This document shows, piece by piece, positions 6,276 through 11,587 of a DNA stretch of 11,587 nucleotides. Position numbers and translations under genes: made by a program. Origin of the DNA: an uncultured Clostridia bacterium (lineage in GTDB: Bacteria > Bacillota > Clostridia > Oscillospirales > Oscillospiraceae); assembly GCA_937907975.1 (NCBI GenBank), contig CALEQS010000161.1, forward strand, positions 1 through 11,587. Reading direction: 5' to 3'. The notes below the pieces were generated by a model, which was not told the DNA's origin, made no database searches, and saw only the letters and a program-made list of their open reading frames with translations. Positions within the stretch are counted from its first letter, which is position 1; each line of letters begins with the position of its first letter.

Positions 6276-7475
6276 TTAATCGAGCACCCGGTAGGCGGCC
6301 AAAATCTCTGTGCCGTCCAGCTTGGCGCGCAGTTCCTTTTCGGAAAGGACCTCAGCAGTAATAAAAGCGGAGCAGGCCTTGTCATCCGGGTTGGAGAGCA
6401 CCTGCGCGCCCTCGGGAGCAGCAACGCCCGCATTGGTGCGGACATACCAGCGGTTCTTCACCTCATCGATGGAATAGACGGCGTCGGGGCCTCCCTCTGC
6501 CCAGCTGATATATTTCTTGGTCTTGAGGTGCTTGGCGGCATCCATAACATCGGCCACGACAGCGGAGGCGGTGGGCAGCTTGCCGGCACCCCGGCCATAG
6601 AACATCACGTCGCCGATGGCATCGCCCTTGACGGAGATGGCATTGAACACGTCCTCCACATTGGCCAGCGGGGATTCATCGGGCACCAGATGGGGGGCCA
6701 CATAGGCGCACACCTTATCATCCTCCCGGCGAATGGCACGGCCCAGCAGCTTGATCTTCATGTCGCCGCTGCGGGCAAAGGCCACATCGGACAGCGTGAT
6801 GTGGGTGATGCCCTCTGTGGGCACCTGATCGGGGTAAATATGGCGGCCAAAGGCCAGAGAGGCAAGAATGCAGATCTTGCGGCAGGCATCTGCGCCCTCA
6901 ATATCGGCAGAGGGATCACGCTCGGCATAGCCGTTGGCCTGGGCCTCCTTCAGTGCGTCCTCAAAGGGCAGGCCCGCCCGGATCATGCGGGTCAGGATAT
7001 AGTTGGTGGTGCCATTCAGGATGCCCGCGATCTCCGTGAGCTCGTTGGCGGCAAGGCACTGACTGATGGGGCGGATGATCGGAATGCCGCCGCCCACGCT
7101 GGCCTCGAACAGATAGGAGACGTTGTGTTCCTTGGCCAGCTGGAGCAACTCGTAGCCGTGGGTGGCCACCAGCTCTTTGTTGGAAGTGACCACGCTCTTG
7201 CCCGCTTTCAGGGCGCGGCGGGTATAGTCCAGCGCAATGGTGGCACCGCCGATGGTCTCCACCACCACGTCCACCTCGGGGTCATTTTCAATGATGGAGA
7301 AATCATGGATGATCTTGTCAGCAAAAATGCTGTCCGGGAAGTCGCGGATGTCCAGAATATACTTGACCGCCACCTGATTGGCGACCTTCTCGGAGATATG
7401 ACTGCCGTTTTTATGGATCACCTCGGCCACGCCGGAACCGACGGTACCGAAGCCCAGAATTGCTACATTAACCAT
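6276..7475 (-). CDS. hom: Homoserine dehydrogenase
   Basis: NAD(P)-dependent reduction of aspartate semialdehyde to homoserine, the branch point toward threonine and methionine. The N-terminal Rossmann fold carries GFGTVGSGV (8-16). The dimerisation/catalytic domain shows VTSNKELVATHG (96-107), EASVGGGIPIIRP (124-136), and the family signature running from GILNGTTNYILTRM (151-164) to GYAERDPSADIEGADACRK (182-200). At 399 residues it is about 30 shorter than typical Firmicutes Hom with a C-terminal ACT domain. After about residue 340 there is a strand-like NRWYVRTN and a terminal ACT-like helix and strand (about 369-398), but the central ligand-binding DxPGVL part is absent. The ATG has AGAGGTG 5 nt upstream. 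It lies 41 nt after the ACT regulator and upstream of lysC. Identification is secure; the loss of ACT function is an inference. Confidence 0.96.
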   Translation of the reverse strand: MVNVAILGFGTVGSGVAEVIHKNGSHISEKVANQVAVKYILDIRDFPDSIFADKIIHDFSIIENDPEVDVVVETIGGATIALDYTRRALKAGKSVVTSNKELVATHGYELLQLAKEHNVSYLFEASVGGGIPIIRPISQCLAANELTEIAGILNGTTNYILTRMIRAGLPFEDALKEAQANGYAERDPSADIEGADACRKICILASLAFGRHIYPDQVPTEGITHITLSDVAFARSGDMKIKLLGRAIRREDDKVCAYVAPHLVPDESPLANVEDVFNAISVKGDAIGDVMFYGRGAGKLPTASAVVADVMDAAKHLKTKKYISWAEGGPDAVYSIDEVKNRWYVRTNAGVAAPEGAQVLSNPDDKACSAFITAEVLSEKELRAKLDGTEILAAYRVLD

Positions 7476-7516
7476 AAATACACCTCTGCTCCTAACTTAG
7501 TTTATGATGACCGAAC

Positions 7517-7957
7517 TTACCCGGCCAGAACTTCAAATTGAACAACGCCATCCGCCTCATTGAGCCGGCGCAACAGCTCATCCAGCGGCTCCTGCAGGCC
7601 GGAGGTCTCTGCGCCCACGGTGACCGCCGCACATCCATTGCTGGGAATGGACTGGTTGATGGTCAGGATATTTGCCCCGGAAGCGGCAAATATATTCAAA
7701 ATGGCAGACAACACGCCCGGCTCATCCCGGAGGATGGACTGGAACGTGACAATGTGCCCGCTCATCATGTCGTTGAAGGGCATCACCGCATCCTTATATT
7801 TATAGAACGCGCTGCGGCTGATGCCGACCCGCTGGGCCGCCTCATTGATCGTACTGACCTCACGCAGCTCAAGCATCCGTTTGGCCTCTACCACCTTGAT
7901 AAACACCTCGGGCAGCTTTTCAGCCTCCACGATGAAATATTTCGGTTTCTTCGCCAA
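7517..7957 (-). CDS. ACT domain protein with helix-turn-helix, PheB/ThrR (UPF0735) family; likely amino-acid-responsive regulator
   Basis: A 146-residue protein (numbering from the TTG at 7957). Residues about 33-55 resemble a helix-turn-helix (INEAAQRVGISRSAFYKYKD); residues about 68-143 form an ACT domain with the ligand-binding DEPGVLSAILN (78-88). The order matches the PheB/UPF0735 family. From memory, the Bacillus subtilis member, PheB/ThrR, is reported to repress threonine biosynthesis genes including hom. Here hom begins 41 nt downstream and lysC follows, so self-contained feedback control is plausible. Start choice: a GTG at 7966 directly overlaps the Shine-Dalgarno GGAGG, whereas a TTG three codons later sits 8 nt from it and gives MAKKPKYFIVE, like the start of family members. 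Function is inferred; DNA binding and the effector are unproven. Confidence 0.88.
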   Translation of the reverse strand: MAKKPKYFIVEAEKLPEVFIKVVEAKRMLELREVSTINEAAQRVGISRSAFYKYKDAVMPFNDMMSGHIVTFQSILRDEPGVLSAILNIFAASGANILTINQSIPSNGCAAVTVGAETSGLQEPLDELLRRLNEADGVVQFEVLAG

Positions 7958-7965
7958 GACCTTCA

Positions 7966-7970
7966 CCTCC
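7966..7970 (-). promoter_or_regulatory. Ribosome binding site deciding a TTG start for the ACT regulator
   Basis: Minus-strand GGAGG (7970 to 7966) is followed by 8 nt and then TTG at 7957. The in-frame GTG at 7966 shares its first base with the Shine-Dalgarno itself and cannot use it. A rare TTG start would keep expression of a repressor low. Confidence 0.6.
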
Positions 7971-8000
7971 GCGTCCGCCGCTGGCGGTCATTTGTATGCA

Positions 8001-8021
8001 GCAATGGTATCATACCATAGC
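8001..8021. promoter_or_regulatory. Palindromic candidate operator overlapping the -10 element
   Basis: A perfect 15-bp palindrome with arms ATGGTAT (8004-8010) and ATACCAT (8012-8018) is centred on 8011. It extends to 21 bp with one mismatched pair (8003/8019), so nine of ten arm positions match. It covers the whole -10 box and the predicted start site of the ACT regulator operon, the classic position for a repressor. Binding by the ACT/HTH protein itself is an inference. Confidence 0.5.
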
Positions 8022-8037
8022 CATTTCCCCTTTTCAA
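8009..8037 (-). promoter_or_regulatory. Sigma-A promoter of the ACT regulator-hom-lysC operon
   Basis: On the minus strand TTGAAA (8037 to 8032) and TATGAT (8014 to 8009) are separated by exactly 17 nt, with TG at 8017-8016 forming an extended -10. Transcription would begin near 8002, leaving a leader of about 45 nt before the TTG start. It is the only strong minus-strand promoter I see ahead of the three genes; the downstream gaps of 41 and 88 nt show none. Confidence 0.72.
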
Positions 8038-8121
8038 TGGGTACAACGCTCAAAAAAAGACGGATTATAACCTTCATTTTCCGTCGCATTTGGGCGTTCT
8101 GACAAAAAAGGAGTCCTGTCC

Positions 8122-9147
8122 ATGTCCTTTCCCCGCAGAAAACTGCTGCTGGGTGTGTGCGCCGCGGCGGCGATGCTGATCCCGGCTCTGCGCACCACTG
8201 TTCTTCCCTTTGCGCTGTCTCTCTTTCTGGCAGGGTGTGTCCAGCGGCCTATGGCAAAACTTCAGCGGCACGGCGTCCCCCGCGTCATCAGTGCCCCAGC
8301 CTTCCTGCTGCTGGGGCTCGTGCCGCTGATCGCCGTGCTGGCCGGCGGAATTTTCTACGGTCTGCGCGGTATCCAGCAATTGGCCGGAACATTGATCCCC
8401 CTGCTTGGAAACCGACCTGCCGGGGAAGAATGGCTTTACAGACTCATCACTGCTCTGCCGCCCTCCGTACAAGATGTCTGTTTTTCCATGCTGGATAAGC
8501 TGGCCGGTCAGGGGGATGCACTGGCCGGTCAGCTGCTGCAGCGTCTGGCACTATGGAGCAGTGAAGCGCTGGCCGCCCTGCCGAAAAAACTGGGCAGCAC
8601 CGGTATCTTTCTGCTGTTCTTTCTGTTCTGCGCCGTCGGCTACCCGGAACTGCATGGGCTGCTGGAGCGTATTCTGCCGGAGGACTGGCGGACCGGGCTG
8701 GGCAGAGTTCAGCGAACCACTGCCGTTCGGCTGGGTCTATGGTTTCGGGCAGAGAGCAAACTGGTCGCCCTCATCGCACTGGAGCTAGCCGTCGGTCTCG
8801 CCGCCCTGCGGGCAGCGCACTGGCCCCTGCTGGCAGTGTTCATAGCGCTGGTGGATCTCCTGCCCATGATCGGCTCAGGACTGATCCTCCTGCCGTGGGC
8901 TCTTGTACAGCTTCTTCTGGGCAAACGGCTTTTCTCACTGAGCCTTGGACTGCTGTGGCTGTGCGTCTGGCTGACCCGCACGCTGCTGGAGCCCAAACTG
9001 GTAGGGCGTCAGCTTCAGCTCCCGACCGCCATCTCCTTTCTGACTGCTATCCTCGGTCTGCGGCTGTGGGGGCTCAAGGGCCTGATCCTGTTCCCTGTGC
9101 TCACTGCGGCAGCGATCAGCTTTTCCCCACAAAAGAAATGCAAATAG
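8122..9147 (+). CDS. AI-2E (UPF0118)/YtvI-family integral membrane protein
   Basis: A 341-residue, very hydrophobic protein with about seven or eight predicted membrane segments: roughly 8-22, 26-40, 57-80, 159-175, 213-230, 234-262, 272-288 and 303-333. A soluble amphipathic stretch (about 90-155) lies between the third and fourth, as in the family. The C-terminal half carries the family signature: ALVDLLPMIGSG (242-253), the EPKLVG element (290-295), and PTAISFLTAILGLRLWGLKG (301-320). The family is named for E. coli TqsA, an AI-2 exporter, but its members have diverse or unknown roles; Clostridia often carry several, and YtvI is linked to sporulation. The ATG has AAGGAG 8 nt upstream. It stands alone: divergent from the ACT operon and convergent with the penicillin-binding protein gene. 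Substrate unknown. Confidence 0.88.
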   Translation: MSFPRRKLLLGVCAAAAMLIPALRTTVLPFALSLFLAGCVQRPMAKLQRHGVPRVISAPAFLLLGLVPLIAVLAGGIFYGLRGIQQLAGTLIPLLGNRPAGEEWLYRLITALPPSVQDVCFSMLDKLAGQGDALAGQLLQRLALWSSEALAALPKKLGSTGIFLLFFLFCAVGYPELHGLLERILPEDWRTGLGRVQRTTAVRLGLWFRAESKLVALIALELAVGLAALRAAHWPLLAVFIALVDLLPMIGSGLILLPWALVQLLLGKRLFSLSLGLLWLCVWLTRTLLEPKLVGRQLQLPTAISFLTAILGLRLWGLKGLILFPVLTAAAISFSPQKKCK

Positions 9148-9150
9148 AGC

Positions 9151-9189
9151 AAAAAGACACGCAGTTCCAAATTTGGAACTGCGTGTCTT
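9151..9189 (-). terminator. Rho-independent terminator of the penicillin-binding protein gene, bidirectional
   Basis: A perfect 36-bp palindrome (arms 9154-9171 and 9172-9189) begins 6 nt past the penicillin-binding protein stop on the minus strand and is followed there by five Ts (9155 to 9151). On the plus strand it begins 6 nt after the AI-2E family gene's stop and may terminate that transcript too, though no T tract follows the stem on that side. Confidence 0.85.
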
Positions 9190-9195
9190 GGCTTG

Positions 9196-11587
9196 TCAGT
9201 CCTCGTCGCCGTCATCAGGCGGCAGAGTGCCGGGATTATCTCCGCCAGAGCCATTCACCGTCACCGTAACAGTGCCGGAAACACTCTGGGCAAATTCCGT
9301 CGCCGCAGCAGTCACAGTGATCTGCGCCGTGCCCGGGCCAACGATGGTCACAACGCCGTTGTCGTCCACCGTGACCACAGACGGATTGCTGGATGCATAG
9401 CTCAGCTCACCGCCGGTATCACCGGCGCCGTCCACGACCGTCGCCCCCAGAGAGAAGGACGCATCGCCCACAGACTTGGTGTAGGAACCGGAGGGAATGT
9501 GCAGTGTCTGCTGCTTCTTGAGTTCGGCCTTGGCCTGCCAGTCAGACGTATGATAGCTGCACTTACCCTCGCCCTCCAGCCAGGAGAGCATATCATAGCT
9601 GTCGCCCACGGTGACAGAAGCCGCCGCATTACTGCGCTTGAAGTCCAGCACGGACATCGACATCTTGCTCTCATCCGGGCAGTACGGACCGGCCAGATGA
9701 TACTTGCCTGTCTCACCGATAGGAGCGTCCTTGCAGACAGTGACGGTCGTGTGCACGGAGCAGTAATCGGTGGGGGCGTCGCCCTCAAGGAAGCTGCCGG
9801 TAGCCGCACAGCCTGCGGCGGAGCAGGCTCTGGTGGCCAGGTCGCCGCTCTTGGTGCAGTAGGTCACCGACACGGTATCGGCATCCACATGGGACAGCGG
9901 CGTATCTTCCTGCCCCTCCATCAGGCGGGTCATGACTTGCTTCCACAGATCCAGCGCGCCGTTGCCGGAGACATTCAGCTTCTCCTGCTGATCGTAGCCG
10001 ATCCACGCAGCGGCAGTGTACTTGCCAGTGTAGCCGCAGAACCAGCGGTCGCAGTTGTTGGTCGTCGTACCGGTCTTGCCAGCCACGGTGATACCGGGGA
10101 TCTGGGCCCTGGTACCGGTGCCTTCCGTTACTACGCCGGTCAGCAGCTCGTTCATATAGTAAGCAGTGTGGCTGCTGATGGCCTGCGTGCCGGTCTCATC
10201 ATTCTCCAGAATGACATTGCCATTGGAGTCCACCACCTTGGTGTAAAGGTGGGGCTTGATGAACACGCCGTCGCGCGGGAAAGTAGAATAGGCACCCGCC
10301 ATCTCCATAGTAGAAACGCCAACAGTCAAGCCGCCCAGTGCCAGAGGCGCATAGTCAATATCCGACTTGACCTCTCCGGTGCTGGTCACATAATAAGAAG
10401 TCAGGCTGGTGATGCCGAACCTTTGCTCCATATAATCATAGGATTTCTGAAGGCCCAGCAGGTCCAGTGTCTTGACCGCACTGGTATTCAGGGACTTGAT
10501 CACAGAGGTATAGATACTGGTCAGGCCGCTGTATGTTTTGCTGGCGTTCTTCGGCCAGGGATTGCCATTGCTGTCGATCTTGAACGGGGTGTCATCCACT
10601 GCGGAATAGGGGGTAATAAGTTTCTCCTCGATTGCCGGAGCGTAGACAGACAGCGGCTTGATAGAAGATCCTGGGGGCCGCAGGCTCTGAGTCGCACGCA
10701 CCAGTCCGCGGTTGACAGTCTTTTCACCCAATCCGCCGGACAGCGCCACAACGCGGCCGGTCTCATTGTCAACCACAGTAATGGAGGACTGGAGTTTCTG
10801 GCCGGACTGAGAGGTCGCACCGCCCAGTGCGTCCGGATCATTGTAGACCTCGTCCACCTTTGCCTGAGCATCTGCATCGAAGCAGGAATAAATCGACAGG
10901 CCGCCGCTGAAAATCATATTGTTGGCCGCATCCTTATTGATGCCCAGCTTGTCCATCAGGTCATCCCGCACGCTGTTGATGACGGCATCCACATACCAGG
11001 AATCGACCTCTGCGGCCGCTGTGTCATTGTCCTGCTGACTGCTCAGCGTAAAGCTGATGGTTGCGGAGTCCGCATTGTAAGTGAAGTTCTTGTAGCCGTT
11101 ATCGTCAGTGGTTCCATCGGGCTGATAGCCCAGCTCAGCCAGCGCCGCAAGTTCCTCATCCTCGCTGATCTTATCCTGCTTATACATCTGGATGACCACG
11201 GTGGACGCGCGCTTCATGTTGTTGTCCCTGTGGTTGATCGGATCATAAATAGAAGGGTTGTTGGTAATGCTGATCAGGCTGGCGCACTCGGCCAGATCCA
11301 GCTCGTTCACTTCCTTGTCGAAGTACTTATGCGCGGCAGTGTAGACGCCGTTGCACTGGCGGCCAAGGTAGATATAGTTGAGGTACATCTCAAGGATCTC
11401 TTCCTTGGAGTGGGTCTTTTCAAACTCCAGCGCAGAGAAAATCTCCAGCACCTTACGCTTGACAGTGACATCGTCGTTATCAGAGATATTTTTAATGAGC
11501 TGCTGCGTCAATGTGGAGCCGCCCTGCACATCCCGGCCGGTGAACATATAGACCACCGCACCTGCGGTGCGCTTCCAGTCCACGCCG
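9196..11587 (-). CDS. Class A penicillin-binding protein (GT51 transglycosylase + transpeptidase), N-terminus cut by window edge
   Basis: Bifunctional peptidoglycan synthase (PonA/MrcA type) that polymerises and crosslinks lipid II outside the membrane. The window holds 796 codons; the missing N-terminus has the cytoplasmic tail, membrane anchor and first GT51 motif. Residues are counted from the GTG codon at 11583, which is the Val of a GVDW motif and not a start. The GT51 remainder shows QGGSTLTQQLIKN (20-32), EEILEMYLNYIYLG (61-74) and AECASLISITNNP (98-110). The transpeptidase has SSIK with catalytic S306 and K309, SLN (364-366) and KTG (503-505). A Cys-rich tail (C576, C587, C592, C608, C617, C635, C675) leads to a bacterial Ig-like (Big_2) domain, about 699-776, and an acidic Gly/Pro end. 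A TGA stop and terminator follow. Role beyond general wall synthesis cannot be told. Confidence 0.96.
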   Translation of the reverse strand, partial: GVDWKRTAGAVVYMFTGRDVQGGSTLTQQLIKNISDNDDVTVKRKVLEIFSALEFEKTHSKEEILEMYLNYIYLGRQCNGVYTAAHKYFDKEVNELDLAECASLISITNNPSIYDPINHRDNNMKRASTVVIQMYKQDKISEDEELAALAELGYQPDGTTDDNGYKNFTYNADSATISFTLSSQQDNDTAAAEVDSWYVDAVINSVRDDLMDKLGINKDAANNMIFSGGLSIYSCFDADAQAKVDEVYNDPDALGGATSQSGQKLQSSITVVDNETGRVVALSGGLGEKTVNRGLVRATQSLRPPGSSIKPLSVYAPAIEEKLITPYSAVDDTPFKIDSNGNPWPKNASKTYSGLTSIYTSVIKSLNTSAVKTLDLLGLQKSYDYMEQRFGITSLTSYYVTSTGEVKSDIDYAPLALGGLTVGVSTMEMAGAYSTFPRDGVFIKPHLYTKVVDSNGNVILENDETGTQAISSHTAYYMNELLTGVVTEGTGTRAQIPGITVAGKTGTTTNNCDRWFCGYTGKYTAAAWIGYDQQEKLNVSGNGALDLWKQVMTRLMEGQEDTPLSHVDADTVSVTYCTKSGDLATRACSAAGCAATGSFLEGDAPTDYCSVHTTVTVCKDAPIGETGKYHLAGPYCPDESKMSMSVLDFKRSNAAASVTVGDSYDMLSWLEGEGKCSYHTSDWQAKAELKKQQTLHIPSGSYTKSVGDASFSLGATVVDGAGDTGGELSYASSNPSVVTVDDNGVVTIVGPGTAQITVTAAATEFAQSVSGTVTVTVNGSGGDNPGTLPPDDGDED

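Larger units (their letters stand above)
7958..8121. other. Divergent intergenic region between the ACT regulator and the AI-2E family gene
   Basis: This 164-nt region carries the minus-strand promoter and palindrome described separately, and a short GC-rich inverted repeat (7975-7979 with 7983-7987) just upstream of the ACT gene's ribosome binding site. For the plus-strand gene, the only -10-like match is TATAAC at 8066-8071 with no good -35 at 17 nt, so its promoter remains unassigned. No riboswitch fold is recognisable. Confidence 0.45.

Noticed and set aside
6528..7541. A 337-codon open frame on the plus strand, antisense to hom.
   Set aside because: It is an antisense shadow of hom, with no domain and no ribosome binding site.
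8218..8247. A lipobox-like LAGC (residues 36-39) in the AI-2E family protein suggesting a lipoprotein.
   Set aside because: It lies after two hydrophobic segments in a polytopic membrane protein, not at the end of a single signal peptide; it is a chance match.
11581..11583. GTG as a start codon for the penicillin-binding protein.
   Set aside because: It encodes the Val in a GVDW motif inside the GT51 domain; the frame continues open to the window edge, so the gene is truncated and does not start here.
1..11587. Mobile elements, CRISPR arrays, phage genes, toxin-antitoxin pairs or defence genes.
   Set aside because: Every stretch longer than about 190 nt is occupied by a recognised chromosomal gene. 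I saw no transposase, no tandem repeat array and no compositional break apart from ordinary A+T-rich promoters.

Overview
The window reads as ordinary chromosome from a G+C-rich member of the Firmicutes, most likely class Clostridia and plausibly an Oscillospiraceae-type gut anaerobe. This rests on the dgt-dnaG-rpoD gene order, strong AGGAGG-type ribosome binding sites, GTG/TTG start options, a PheB-type ACT regulator next to hom and lysC, and a class A penicillin-binding protein with a Cys-rich tail and Ig-like domain. Genus cannot be decided from the sequence alone. I see no mobile element, CRISPR array, tRNA, rRNA or known riboswitch.

Layout: (1) 1-3520, minus strand: dgt (HD-domain dNTPase), dnaG (primase) and rpoD (principal sigma factor, cut by the left window edge). 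This is a replication/transcription operon in which dgt sits where rpsU sits in E. coli; dnaG and rpoD overlap by 4 bp. (2) 3639-4954, plus strand: a good sigma-A promoter, mtnN and luxS 3 nt apart, then a strong terminator. These two enzymes detoxify S-adenosylhomocysteine and yield homocysteine plus the AI-2 precursor DPD. (3) 4967-8037, minus strand: an ACT/helix-turn-helix regulator, hom and lysC, driven by a strong promoter whose -10 box lies inside a near-perfect palindrome. The operon feeds aspartate into homoserine, threonine, methionine and lysine. (4) 8122-9147, plus strand: a multi-spanning AI-2E/YtvI-family membrane protein. (5) 9151-11587, minus strand: a bifunctional class A penicillin-binding protein, cut by the right window edge, with a bidirectional terminator between it and the membrane protein gene.

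I found no wholly new system. The best leads lie in the aspartate-pathway operon. They are a palindrome over the promoter of a gene predicted to encode a DNA-binding ACT regulator; a homoserine dehydrogenase whose C-terminal ACT domain appears to have lost its core; and a strong Shine-Dalgarno sequence inside lysC, upstream of Met247, predicting a separately translated beta subunit as known for Bacillus subtilis aspartokinase II. Two annotated-looking starts (dgt and the ACT regulator) are better moved downstream on ribosome-binding-site evidence.
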